A stretch of DNA of 64,000 bases from the NCBI RefSeq assembly GCF_003111665.1, contig NZ_CP022188.1, positions 2,046,001 to 2,110,000 of the forward strand, read 5' to 3'. The notes under the pieces are model-generated. The model had not been told where the DNA came from. It made no database searches and saw only the letters and a list, made by a program, of their open reading frames with translations. Shown piece after piece: positions 24,971 through 33,675 of the stretch. The position numbers and the translations under genes were made by a program. The DNA is from Parazoarcus communis. GTDB lineage: Bacteria; Pseudomonadota; Gammaproteobacteria; Burkholderiales; Rhodocyclaceae. Each line of letters begins with the position of its first letter. Position 1 is the stretch's first letter.

Positions 24971-26764
24971 ATGTCGCAAACCGACGCCACATCAAGCTCC
25001 AGCCTTAAGATCTACCTGCGTCTGCTGACCTATGTCCGGCCTTATGTCGGCTTGTTTGCGATCAGTATTGTCGGCTTCGTCATCTTCGCTTCGTCGCAAC
25101 CGATGCTGGCGGGCGTGTTGAAGTATTTTGTCGATGGCTTGAACGACCCCGCGCTCGCCGTCTTTTCCGGCATCCCGCTGCTCGGCGATCTCGCGCTGAT
25201 GCAGGCCGTGCCGGCGCTGATCGTGGCCATCGCAGCCTGGCAGGGTCTGGGCTCCTATCTTGGTAACTATTTCATCGCCCAGGTTTCGCTTGGCCTGGTG
25301 CATGACCTGAGACTGGCCTTGTTCGACAGTCTGCTGCGCCTGCCCAACCGCTATTTCGACAGCAACAATTCCGGTCACCTGATCTCGCGCATCACCTTCA
25401 ACGTGACCATGGTGACAGGCGCAGCAACTGACGCGATCAAGGTGGTGATCCGCGAAGGGCTGACCATCGTCTTCCTGTTCGGCTACCTGCTGTGGATGAA
25501 CTGGAAGCTCACGCTGGTGATGGTGGCGATCCTGCCCGTGATTGGTGTGCTGGTCGGCAGCGCGAGCAAGAAATTCCGCAAACAGGCGAAGAAGATTCAG
25601 GCTGCGATGGGCGACGTCACCCATGTCGCCTCGGAAACCATTCAGGGCTACCGGGTGGTGCGCAGCTTTGGTGGCGAGGCCTACGAGTCGGCGCGGTTCC
25701 GCGCCGCAAGCGAAGACAACACCCGCAAGCAGTTGCGCATGGTCAAGACTGGCGCCACCTATACGCCGACCTTGCAGCTGGTCACGTATTCCGCGATGGC
25801 AGTGCTGCTGTTCCTGGTGCTGTGGCTGCGCGGCGATTCCACCGCGGGCGAGCTGGTCGCCTACATCACCGCAGCCGGTCTGCTGCCGAAGCCGATCCGG
25901 CAGTTGTCCGAGGTCAGTTCAACGATCCAGAAGGGCCTGGCGGGGGCGGAAAGCATCTTCAGTCAGCTCGATGAGGCGCCTGAGCTGGATCAGGGCACGC
26001 TCACCCGTCCACGGGTCGAGGGGCGGCTGTCCGTGAAACATCTCAGCTTCAGCTACCCCGGCACCGAGCGCAAGGTGCTGGACAACATCAGCTTCGAGGT
26101 CGAGCCGGGGCAGATGGTGGCGCTGGTGGGCCGCTCGGGCAGCGGCAAGTCGACGCTGGCCAACCTGATTCCACGCTTCTACGTGCATGACGAGGGCGAC
26201 ATCCTGATAGACGGGGTGGCGGTGCAGAACTTTGCATTGCGTAACCTGCGCCAGCAGATTGCGCTCGTCACACAACACGTCACGCTGTTCAACGATACGG
26301 TTGCGAACAACATTGCCTATGGCGATCTGGCCGGCGCGCCGCGCGATGCAGTGGAGAGGGCGGCTGAAGCGGCGTATGCGCGCGAGTTCATCGACCGCCT
26401 GCCCTTGGGGTTCGATACCGAGATCGGTGAGAACGGCGTCTCGCTCTCGGGTGGCCAGCGACAACGCCTGGCGATTGCAAGGGCCTTGCTCAAGGATGCG
26501 CCCATCCTGATTCTGGATGAGGCAACCTCTGCACTCGACACTGAGTCGGAGCGTCATATTCAGGCCGCCCTCGATCACGCCACCCGCGGGAGGACGACGC
26601 TGGTGATCGCACATCGCCTGTCCACGATCGAGCGTGCGGACATGATCCTGGTGATGGACCAGGGTCATCTGGTGGAGCGTGGCACCCATGCCGAACTGCT
26701 TGCGGCGGGCGGCCACTATGCACGCTTGCATTCGATGCAGTTCAGGGATGAAGCCGGGGACTGA
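24971..26764 (+). CDS. msbA: Lipid A export ABC transporter MsbA
   Basis: Homodimeric flippase moving lipid A-core from the inner to the outer leaflet of the inner membrane. The 597-aa protein has an N-terminal six-helix transmembrane domain (about 20-325) with the coupling region FDSLLRLPNRYFDSNNSGHLISR, and a C-terminal ATPase: Walker A GRSGSGKST, signature LSGGQRQRLAIARALL, Walker B ILILDEATSALD and the H-loop IAHRLST. Size and order are those of MsbA. It heads the plus-strand glycosyltransferase series, in keeping with its role in LPS export. Confidence 0.96.
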   Translation: MSQTDATSSSSLKIYLRLLTYVRPYVGLFAISIVGFVIFASSQPMLAGVLKYFVDGLNDPALAVFSGIPLLGDLALMQAVPALIVAIAAWQGLGSYLGNYFIAQVSLGLVHDLRLALFDSLLRLPNRYFDSNNSGHLISRITFNVTMVTGAATDAIKVVIREGLTIVFLFGYLLWMNWKLTLVMVAILPVIGVLVGSASKKFRKQAKKIQAAMGDVTHVASETIQGYRVVRSFGGEAYESARFRAASEDNTRKQLRMVKTGATYTPTLQLVTYSAMAVLLFLVLWLRGDSTAGELVAYITAAGLLPKPIRQLSEVSSTIQKGLAGAESIFSQLDEAPELDQGTLTRPRVEGRLSVKHLSFSYPGTERKVLDNISFEVEPGQMVALVGRSGSGKSTLANLIPRFYVHDEGDILIDGVAVQNFALRNLRQQIALVTQHVTLFNDTVANNIAYGDLAGAPRDAVERAAEAAYAREFIDRLPLGFDTEIGENGVSLSGGQRQRLAIARALLKDAPILILDEATSALDTESERHIQAALDHATRGRTTLVIAHRLSTIERADMILVMDQGHLVERGTHAELLAAGGHYARLHSMQFRDEAGD

Positions 26765-26797
26765 CCTCCGCCGACCATTCCTTTTCCGGCGTCCGGC

Positions 26798-26803
26798 TAT
26801 AAT
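26798..26803 (+). promoter_or_regulatory. Consensus -10 box TATAAT upstream of the GT4 gene
   Basis: A perfect TATAAT lies 34 nt after the msbA stop. No good -35 is present. A transcript starting near 26810 would leave a 68-nt leader before the TTG at 26878 and would make the upstream GTG at 26812 essentially leaderless, which favours the TTG start. Confidence 0.5.
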
Positions 26804-26877
26804 TCGGGGCTGTGCTCGGGCCGCATCGGCCTGGCCTTATTTTTCATGCGCTCAAGTGCCGGCCGTCTGGAGACGTT

Positions 26878-28005
26878 TTGACTGAAGCCCGAATCCTGCA
26901 GTTCTGTCACTGCCATTATGGTCCGTTTCGGGATGTGGCCCGGCAGTACGCCACGCTGTTTCGCGACACGCCCTACAAAGTGACGACCGTCTATCTGACC
27001 GACCCCCCAAGTGCCGAGGTGGAGGCCGGTTCGGCGTCGGACGAAGTCATTTTTCTCGATTACGACGGCAAGGATGTGCGCGGGCTGAAACTCGACGCGA
27101 TGCGGCGCCTGCGACAGATCGTGGCGGAGCGCGACATTCGTCTGGTCATCGCACACCGTTTCAAGCCGATTTACATTTCGTGCTGGGCGACGAAGCTCCC
27201 CGTCATCGGCGTGCATCACGCCTTTGGGGATTATGAGCGCCTGTCACACCAGCTCTTTGCACGCTGGTTTGGCAAACGGCTCGGATTGCTTGGCGTGTCG
27301 GATGCGATTCGCGATGATATTCGCCGTGGAGTGCCGAGTTGGCCCGAGAGCAGGATCGAGACCCTGCACAACCGCATTGATGTCGAGACGGTGCAGGCAG
27401 GGCAGATCACGCGTGAGGCTGCGCGCGAGCGCCTCGATCTGCCCGCGGATGCATTCGTCGTCGGCAATGTCGGCCGCCTCCATCCGGACAAGGATCAGGC
27501 CACGTTGCTGCGAGCCTTCGCCCGCGCCTTGCCGCAACTGCCGGCGGAGGCGCAGCTCGTCATCCTGGGCAAGGGACGGCTGGAGAAGACCTTGCGCGCG
27601 CAGGTCGAATCGCTCGGCATCGCAGGCAAGGTTCGTTTCATGGGGCAGGTGCCGCAGGCCTGGCAGGCTTTCGCCGCCTTCGACGTGTTTGCGCTCAGTT
27701 CGGACCACGAGCCTTTCGGCATGGTTCTCCTTGAAGCCATGGCTGCCGGTGTGCCGGTGATTGCCACCAACTGCGGCGGTGCGCCGGAAGTGGTCGGTGA
27801 GGTCGGCAGCCTGTTCCCGCTGGGCGACGATGCGGAACTCGCACGACTGCTGGTCGAACATGCTGGCTGGTCGGTGTCGCGCAAGGAAGCGTGCGCCCAC
27901 GCCAGTCTGACCCGCCTGCGTGAAGCATTCTCGGACGAGGCCGCTAGGCGGCGCTTTTTCGCCTTGCCCATGGTGCGCGATGTGCTCGGGGATGTGTGCG
28001 GATGA
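26878..28005 (+). CDS. Glycosyltransferase family 4 (LPS core/O-chain type)
   Basis: GT-B fold glycosyltransferase of about 375 aa, cytoplasmic and acting on nascent LPS. The acceptor half starts with ARILQFCHCHYGPFRDVARQ; the C-terminal GT1-type domain has VVGNVGRLHPDKDQATLLRAF, VRFMGQVPQAW and the donor-binding SSDHEPFGMVLLEAMAAGVPVIA (about 285-307). The start is taken as TTG 26878 with GGAG 5 nt upstream; GTG 26812 would add 22 residues. It follows msbA and overlaps the next gene by 4 nt. The sugar and linkage are unknown. Confidence 0.88.
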   Translation: MTEARILQFCHCHYGPFRDVARQYATLFRDTPYKVTTVYLTDPPSAEVEAGSASDEVIFLDYDGKDVRGLKLDAMRRLRQIVAERDIRLVIAHRFKPIYISCWATKLPVIGVHHAFGDYERLSHQLFARWFGKRLGLLGVSDAIRDDIRRGVPSWPESRIETLHNRIDVETVQAGQITREAARERLDLPADAFVVGNVGRLHPDKDQATLLRAFARALPQLPAEAQLVILGKGRLEKTLRAQVESLGIAGKVRFMGQVPQAWQAFAAFDVFALSSDHEPFGMVLLEAMAAGVPVIATNCGGAPEVVGEVGSLFPLGDDAELARLLVEHAGWSVSRKEACAHASLTRLREAFSDEAARRRFFALPMVRDVLGDVCG

Positions 28006-28925
28006 GCGCCGCGCTTCAGGCACCGCCAAGTCTGTGTTTCGTCATCCCCTATTTTGGCCGGTGGCCATTCTGGATGCCGTTCTTTCTGGAGAGCTGCCGC
28101 GCGAACCCGAGCATTGACTGGCTACTGTTCTCCGACTGTGGTCAGGTCGAGCACTGTCCGCCCAACGTGCGCATCGTCGATATCGGCTACGACGCGTATT
28201 GCGCGCGGGTCACCCGCGCGCTTGGAATCGAGTTTGCACCGCAGAATCCCTACAAGCTCTGCGACCTGAAGCCCGCGCTTGGCTACATCCATGAAGAGGA
28301 ACTGCGTCGCTACGACTTCTGGGCATTCGGCGATCTCGACCTGGTGTTCGGCGACCTGCGGGCCTACTTCACGCCGGAGCGACTGGCGCATAAGGACCTG
28401 CTGTCTACCCACCGGCGTCGGGTATCGGGGCATTGTTGTCTGCTGAGAAATACGAAGCGCATGCGCGAGGCCTTTTTCCGCATCCGGGACTGGCGGACGC
28501 TGTTCTCAGATCAGAAACATCATGCGCTTGACGAGGGCGCATTCAGCCGCATCTTCATCCGCCACAAGAACTGGCCCGACTGGCTGTTTCGCCTCGCCGC
28601 GCAGGCAAACCCATGGTATCGACGGGCAGAGTTCGTCGAGGCTTTCAGTACCCCAAATGCGAAGGTGCCGTGGATCGATGGTGGTTTCGAATTTCCGCAA
28701 CGCTGGTTCTGGGATCACGGTGTCTTGAGCAATGACCGTGATGTGGGGCGTACGTTTCCATACTTTCATTTTGTTGTTTGGAAGAACAGTATGCGGAACA
28801 TTTGTGAAGGCGTATCGAACGAATCATGTGCTGAGATTGCTTCAGCGAAGTGCTGGATGATCGACTTGCATGGGTTCCATTCAGCAGGCAGTGCGTCGGC
28901 CGACGACACTGGAGGTTCAGAGTGA
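28002..28925 (+). CDS. DUF6625-like putative glycosyltransferase
   Basis: Protein of 307 aa opening SLCFVIPYFGRWPFWMPFFLESCRANPSIDWLLFSD, then NPYKLCDLKPALGYIHEEEL and a DLDLVFGDLR motif (about residues 103-112) that resembles the metal-binding DxD of GT-A enzymes. This pattern matches a family of polysaccharide-cluster proteins annotated as DUF6625 or glycosyltransferase. The ATG overlaps the preceding TGA (ATGA at 28002-28005), and the next gene overlaps its end, so all three are coupled. Function is inferred from the DxD motif and the neighbours. Base composition falls toward the 3' end. Confidence 0.75.
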   Translation: MSAALQAPPSLCFVIPYFGRWPFWMPFFLESCRANPSIDWLLFSDCGQVEHCPPNVRIVDIGYDAYCARVTRALGIEFAPQNPYKLCDLKPALGYIHEEELRRYDFWAFGDLDLVFGDLRAYFTPERLAHKDLLSTHRRRVSGHCCLLRNTKRMREAFFRIRDWRTLFSDQKHHALDEGAFSRIFIRHKNWPDWLFRLAAQANPWYRRAEFVEAFSTPNAKVPWIDGGFEFPQRWFWDHGVLSNDRDVGRTFPYFHFVVWKNSMRNICEGVSNESCAEIASAKCWMIDLHGFHSAGSASADDTGGSE

Positions 28926-29878
28926 AAATTCTGTTGCTGGTTCAAAAGGAGCAGCGAGTAATTCTCGATCGGCTTTACGACGGTATCGCGGCGCATAGCG
29001 ATTGTGAAGTACGCTGGCTGAACAGGTCGGAACAGGCGAATCTGAGAAAATACTTTCGTAACAGCGTTGATCAGACCCAGTACGATCGAATCATTTTCTT
29101 TCTTAGATTCAAGCTTGAGATACGCCAGGCCTCGTTCATAAGCACAGTCAGAAATCTCGTTATTCTCGAACATGATGCGTGTCAGAACTATTTCGACGGG
29201 AAATATCAGGGCGCATTTTCACGACACTACTCTCGTATGCCATGGGTGCGTGTGCTGACGTCTGGTTATTGCGTATCGAGACGTCTTCGAGACGAAGGGT
29301 ATGATGTTGTCTTTGTTTCGAAGGGCTACGATCAGACTGTTTTGCGAAACCTGAACATCGAAAGAGACATTAATCTTGCTTTTGTTGGAAGCACCAAGAG
29401 TTCGGTATATCACGGTCGTCGTGAAATGCTCCAGAGCATAGCTGGTCGCGAAAAATTATTGATCACCAGAACAGAGTCAGGCGACGCCTATCTTCAGATG
29501 CTGAACAGAATTCGCTACTTCGTCAGCGCTGATGTCGGAATTGGCGAATACATGATCAAGAACTTCGAGGCAATGGCATGTGGATGTGTTCTGTTTGCAT
29601 ATGATCAAGGCGAAGCTGAAAATCGCGCGTTAGGCCTCGAAGATATGAAAAATGTCGTGCTCTATACCTCCGCGGAAGAGCTCTCGAAGAAACTGGCTGT
29701 TCTCACGCGTGATGCAGCGCTTTCACGTCGAATCGCTCATGCCGGTCAGCAGTTGGCTGAACAACAATATGCGTTCTCCAGTGTTGGGGCTCGCGTTGTG
29801 GCGGCACTGCAAGCTCCTTTGAGGGCACAGCCGGAGATGAGTCGGCTCGAGCGCTTACGGGCTTTTCTACGGGTCTAG
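28922..29878 (+). CDS. CgeB-like glycosyltransferase family 1 protein, AT-rich
   Basis: Protein of 318 aa. The C-terminal half carries GIGEYMIKNFEAMACGCVLFAYDQGE and LGLEDMKNVVLYTSAEELSKKLAVL, the donor-binding pattern of CgeB-type glycosyltransferases; the N-terminal half begins VKILLLVQKEQRVILDRLYDGI. GTG 28922 overlaps the preceding stop (GTGA) and GGAGG lies just upstream. G+C is visibly lower than in flanking core genes (many AAA, GAA, ATT and TTT codons), suggesting acquisition by transfer. Its TAG stop (29876-29878) is part of the CTAG duplicated by the IS element that follows; the reading frame is not truncated. Confidence 0.8.
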   Translation: MKILLLVQKEQRVILDRLYDGIAAHSDCEVRWLNRSEQANLRKYFRNSVDQTQYDRIIFFLRFKLEIRQASFISTVRNLVILEHDACQNYFDGKYQGAFSRHYSRMPWVRVLTSGYCVSRRLRDEGYDVVFVSKGYDQTVLRNLNIERDINLAFVGSTKSSVYHGRREMLQSIAGREKLLITRTESGDAYLQMLNRIRYFVSADVGIGEYMIKNFEAMACGCVLFAYDQGEAENRALGLEDMKNVVLYTSAEELSKKLAVLTRDAALSRRIAHAGQQLAEQQYAFSSVGARVVAALQAPLRAQPEMSRLERLRAFLRV

Positions 29879-31212
29879 CAGGCCGTTGAAAAACCCCGCC
29901 CGCTACCCAGGGGCGGGACGGTAGAATTCAGGCATCTGACATATCGAGGCAGCTGATACCGATGCGAGGTCAAGCAAGTCCGCAAAGTGCGATGTTCTCC
30001 TACGTGAGCCTTGAGGAGCGCGTTCCGGCCTCGCACCCGCTGCGCAAGCTGCGGATGCTGGTCGATTCGGTGCTCGCTTCGATGGATGACGAGTTCGATG
30101 CGATCTACGCACGCGTCGGGCGCCCGTCGGTGCCGCCGGAGCGACTGCTCAAGGCGCTGTTGTTGCAGATTCTGTTCTCGATTCGCTCGGAGCGACTGCT
30201 GGTCGAGAGCCTCGACTACAACTTGCTGTATCGCTGGTTCGTCGGTCTCGGTATTGATGACGACATCTGGGACCACTCGACCTTCAGCCAGAACCGCGAC
30301 CGCCTCTTCAACGAAGGTTTGGCGCGGATCTTCTTCGAGCGTGTGAAGGCGCTTGCGCAGTGGGGCAGGCTCACCAGCAGCGAGCACTTCAGCGTCGACG
30401 GCACGCTGATCGAGGCGTGGGCGTCGCACAAGAGTTTCAAGCCGAGGGACGGCAGCGGACCGCCGGTCGGGCCGGGACGCAATCCGGAGGCCGACTTCAA
30501 GGGGCAGCGGCGAATCAACGACACCCACGCGTCGAGCACCGATCCGGACGCGCAGCTGTTTCGCAAGTCGCACGGCGCCGAGGCGCGACTCGCCCACATG
30601 AGCCACGTCCTGATGGAGAACCGCAACGGCCTCGTCGTCGATGTCGACACGACGCCCGCCAACGGCACCGCCGAGCGCGAAGCGGCGCTGCGAATGATTC
30701 GCCGCCAGTGCCGGCGCGGCGCAACAGTCGGCGCCGACAAGGGGTACGACACGCACGACTTCGTTGCCGGTTGCCGCAAGGCGGGCGTCACGCCGCACGT
30801 CGCGGCCAAGCGCACCGGCTCGGCACTTGATGGCCGCACGACACGCCACGCCGGCTACAAGAGCTCGCTCAAAGTGCGCAAGCGCATCGAGGAAGCCTTC
30901 GGCTGGCTGAAAACCGTCGGTGGTCTGCGCAAAACGAAACTGATTGGTCGCGAGAAACTCGCCGGCCAGGCGCTGCTGTGCTTCGCCACCTACAACTTGG
31001 TTCGCATCGGCAGCCTCACGGGTTGGTGGGATGCCAAGCATGTGTAGGCCGAAATCCGCCCGGAGCTCGCCGAAAGGCGAGCGTGGGGCACCAAAAGGCC
31101 CCGAATTCGGCTGCAAAGCGGTCGCATTTGACCTCGCCGACCTAAAAAACATCGACGTGCAACGAAAAACGCGGGCGAAGTCCGGTTTCAGCATGCGTTT
31201 TTCAACGGCCTG
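29879..31212 (+). mobile_element. IS5-family insertion sequence (1334 bp) with CTAG target duplication
   Basis: Perfect 16-bp terminal inverted repeats CAGGCCGTTGAAAAAC (29879-29894) and its complement (31197-31212) bound the element. The 4-bp direct repeat CTAG flanks both ends (29875-29878 and 31213-31216). This fits the YTAR target preference of the IS5 group. A single full-length DDE transposase fills it. Ends, duplication and gene are all intact, so the element may still be mobile and is probably a recent arrival. Confidence 0.93.
29962..31047 (+). CDS. IS5-family transposase
   Basis: DDE transposase of 361 aa. The N-terminal region has MFSYVSLEERVPASHPLRKL and IRSERLLVESLDYNLLYRWF. Catalytic residues appear in EHFSVDGTLIEAW (first Asp), ATVGADKGYDTHDF (second Asp) and the Y(2)R(3)E(6)K signature YKSSLKVRKRIEEAFGWLK (about 310-328). 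No frameshift or internal stop is seen. The reading frame lies wholly between the inverted repeats. G+C is high, like the host core and unlike the AT-rich gene it follows. Confidence 0.95.
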   Translation: MRGQASPQSAMFSYVSLEERVPASHPLRKLRMLVDSVLASMDDEFDAIYARVGRPSVPPERLLKALLLQILFSIRSERLLVESLDYNLLYRWFVGLGIDDDIWDHSTFSQNRDRLFNEGLARIFFERVKALAQWGRLTSSEHFSVDGTLIEAWASHKSFKPRDGSGPPVGPGRNPEADFKGQRRINDTHASSTDPDAQLFRKSHGAEARLAHMSHVLMENRNGLVVDVDTTPANGTAEREAALRMIRRQCRRGATVGADKGYDTHDFVAGCRKAGVTPHVAAKRTGSALDGRTTRHAGYKSSLKVRKRIEEAFGWLKTVGGLRKTKLIGREKLAGQALLCFATYNLVRIGSLTGWWDAKHV

Positions 31213-31221
31213 CTAGGCAGA

Positions 31222-31251
31222 TTTCCCGGACGAGGACGATCGTCCGGGAAA
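31222..31251. terminator. 12-bp stem-loop, probable former terminator of the CgeB-like gene
   Basis: TTTCCCGGACGA (31222-31233) pairs with 31240-31251 around a 6-nt loop. Before the IS inserted, this hairpin would have begun 5 nt after the TAG stop of the CgeB-like gene. A strong T-tract is lacking. Confidence 0.55.
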
Positions 31252-31395
31252 ATGGCTTGTTTGATGACCCGGGATGTTCTTCCTTCCAAAGGTTTACAGA
31301 TCTGAGTGCGTAATGGACACATGGCAATTATTGATGCAGGGCTGCATGGCTGTAGCCCATTTGGTTGAATTGCGGTCAGGCAGGGGGTGTGCACG

Positions 31396-32283
31396 ATGAA
31401 GGGCCATTCGACCGCGCCCCTCGTGACTGTGGTGATTTCATCGTATAACCACGGTCCATATATCGAGGATTCCATCCGGAGCGTTTTGACTCAGACCTAT
31501 CCCTTCATCGAGTTGCTGGTGATTGATGATGGATCGAGTGATGACAGCGTCACCAGAATACGGGCGCTTCAGGCCGAATACGGGTTTGACTTCCGGGTGC
31601 AGCAGAATCAGGGTCTGACTCGAACGCTCAACGACGCGCTCGCACGGGCCAAAGGCTGTTATTTCGCGCCATTCGGTTCGGATGACATCATGCTGCCGGA
31701 GAGAATCGCATTGCAGGTTGAGTATATGGAGGGGAAGCCGAAGGTCGGCATCTGCGCGGGGAATATTGAGTTAATGTCTGCAGATGGCCGTTCCTACCCG
31801 GCTTCGCGGCAACAACTCGATGTTCCGTTCCGGCGCCTCGACTTTGACGACCTGTTTCTCGGGCGCAAGCCTTATACGCCTGCGCCAACCTTGCTGTTCC
31901 GAACCGAGGTCCTTCGGGAAGTCGGTGGATTCGATCCGGAAATTCGCCTCGAAGATGTGTATATAAAACTCAGGATTACGCATGCGGGGTATTTTATTGA
32001 CGCTTTGGGCGTGCCCCTGGCCCGCTACCGCAAACATGAGACCAATACATACAAGAACCTTGGATTCATGACGTCGAGTGTTCTGAAAATATACGAAGCC
32101 TACTCGGCTCATCCCCTGTACGAAGAAGTGCGATCCGATTTCATTAATTCGATGTTTCTTAAAAGTTCAAATCGTGATCGAAGTTTGGCGTGGAAGCTGC
32201 TGAAACAGCTGCCGCTGCGGCGATGGAACGGAAAGACCGTGCGCGGAATCATCCGTCTTGTGTTACCGAAGAGGCGACGCTAG
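31396..32283 (+). CDS. Glycosyltransferase family 2
   Basis: GT-A fold glycosyltransferase of 295 aa, cytoplasmic face. It opens APLVTVVISSYNHGPYIEDSIRSVLTQTYPFIELLVIDDGSSDDS, the nucleotide-sugar-binding GT2 start, and has the DxD-like GSDDIMLPERIA (about residue 95) and a late ED motif in DPEIRLEDVYIKLR. The ATG at 31396 is 8 nt after a G-rich stretch (31383-31387); GTG 31387 is an alternative. Moderately AT-rich. It is separated from its upstream partners by the IS, so it may now depend on its own promoter. The product is likely part of outer-core or O-chain assembly. Confidence 0.88.
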   Translation: MKGHSTAPLVTVVISSYNHGPYIEDSIRSVLTQTYPFIELLVIDDGSSDDSVTRIRALQAEYGFDFRVQQNQGLTRTLNDALARAKGCYFAPFGSDDIMLPERIALQVEYMEGKPKVGICAGNIELMSADGRSYPASRQQLDVPFRRLDFDDLFLGRKPYTPAPTLLFRTEVLREVGGFDPEIRLEDVYIKLRITHAGYFIDALGVPLARYRKHETNTYKNLGFMTSSVLKIYEAYSAHPLYEEVRSDFINSMFLKSSNRDRSLAWKLLKQLPLRRWNGKTVRGIIRLVLPKRRR

Positions 32284-32463
32284 CCTTTTGCGCTTGACCC
32301 ATGACTTTGCATGTGTCGATAGATTCGCGCCGCAGATGAGAGGTGCGATGGCGTCCACGGCGCACATGCCGCAATGACGTTGCCGAGCACCACATCTGTT
32401 CGCGACCACCACGGCGTGGCAGCGGCGCGAGACCGCTTGCTCGGCCGACGCGTCCGCCGAGGT

Positions 32464-33675
32464 TCAGACGGCATTCCGCTGCGCGCTCATGGAGCTACGC
32501 TTCTTTAGCGTGGCTGCAGTCAGCAGCGCAAAAGGAATCCAGAGTAGATACCAGTGCTCCTTTGGTCTCGGAAGGAAAGAGCCACCTTCGGTCATGCTGG
32601 CCGCAAGGCCATATACGATGGTCGCGGAGAGCGCGAATACCAAAGGCTCCTTTCGCTTCTTCCAGCTCACTGCCAGGGCTGACAGAAAGAGTGCGGTCCA
32701 GAATATCAGCCCCAACGCACCGCCGTGATAGAAAACCGACAAAGTGATGTTATGAGGCTCCCGGAAGCTTGTATCGAGGCCTTTGATGATAATGCTCAAG
32801 GGATGATCGAATCCGTGTCCGAACATTGGGGATTCGAGTGCCTGGCGGGCGGCTTCTGCCCATATCTGAGGTCTGTAGGATAGGCCGCGTTGAGTCACGA
32901 TCTCCGGCCATAGCATGACAATTACTGCGCCAGTCAGGATGAGAATTCCACAGGCGTATGCACCCCGGCGGCCACCCAGCAATGCTAGCCACAGAATCGT
33001 CGCAGTGAGCGCGAGCAGGGGGGTGCGGGATCCGGTCGCCAGGATCAATCCGCCGATGACAGCGACAGCGATGAGCGCGGATGGCAGGATGAATTGTTTG
33101 CTCTGAATCCAGTATGCAATCCAGAGCACCAGGAAAAAGCCGAACACATGTGAGGTCAGAAGCGGGTTGTACAGTGCGCCGTAACCGGGCAGGCGGCTTC
33201 CGTGATCCGATATGACGAATATTGAGATCTGTACCGCAGCTGCGATCACTGCGATGACGGCAGACAGTTGAATTACGGCCTTGAATCGGGCCGGGCGGTG
33301 AATCGCCACGCCCGCGCAGCCGAAAAACAGACCCAGAACATAGAGCGGCCGCTTCAGGAGCGAAAGCGCGCTTTCGTCTGTCCCGGACCAGCTGATGCTG
33401 ATGGAAAAATAGGTTGCGAAGCAGAGAAATGCAATGAACACCGGGCTGCGGAGCAGCGCAGTCAAGAGACTGCGGTCATTCAGTGCCAGGATGAGGGCCG
33501 GGGCTGCAAGAAATACATAGAACAATTGCTGGAACAGCTTCTTGTCCCCTGCCCACATCATGCTGGTGAGCAGGAACAGAATTCCAAGGGGGAGTACCCA
33601 GTTGGTCAGATGTCCATTGATGCGGCCGCGCCATGCGGCGTGGCCGGCCGTCTTGCGTGCTTCTTCAGTTTTCAT
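32464..33675 (-). CDS. waaL: O-antigen ligase family protein (WaaL/Wzy-like)
   Basis: Polytopic inner-membrane protein of 403 aa with 10-12 hydrophobic segments. The periplasmic loop and flanking region show the Wzy_C signature: GLILATGSRTPLLALTATILWLALLG, then GHGFDHPLSIIIKGLDTSFREPHNITLSVFYHGGALGLIF, which contains the conserved H-N-x(6)-G pattern of ligases. It would attach O-chain or a capping sugar to the lipid A core at the periplasmic face. ATG 33675 overlaps the stop of the upstream kinase-fold gene (ATGA), making it the last gene of the leftward LPS series. Ligase is preferred over polymerase because of this position. Confidence 0.82.
   Translation of the reverse strand: MKTEEARKTAGHAAWRGRINGHLTNWVLPLGILFLLTSMMWAGDKKLFQQLFYVFLAAPALILALNDRSLLTALLRSPVFIAFLCFATYFSISISWSGTDESALSLLKRPLYVLGLFFGCAGVAIHRPARFKAVIQLSAVIAVIAAAVQISIFVISDHGSRLPGYGALYNPLLTSHVFGFFLVLWIAYWIQSKQFILPSALIAVAVIGGLILATGSRTPLLALTATILWLALLGGRRGAYACGILILTGAVIVMLWPEIVTQRGLSYRPQIWAEAARQALESPMFGHGFDHPLSIIIKGLDTSFREPHNITLSVFYHGGALGLIFWTALFLSALAVSWKKRKEPLVFALSATIVYGLAASMTEGGSFLPRPKEHWYLLWIPFALLTAATLKKRSSMSAQRNAV

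Noticed and set aside
32280..32474. Small minus-strand reading frame (64 aa) between the GT2 gene and waaL
   Set aside because: Arg/Ser-rich start, no ribosome-binding site, no recognisable domain. It could be a decayed fragment, but nothing supports a gene.
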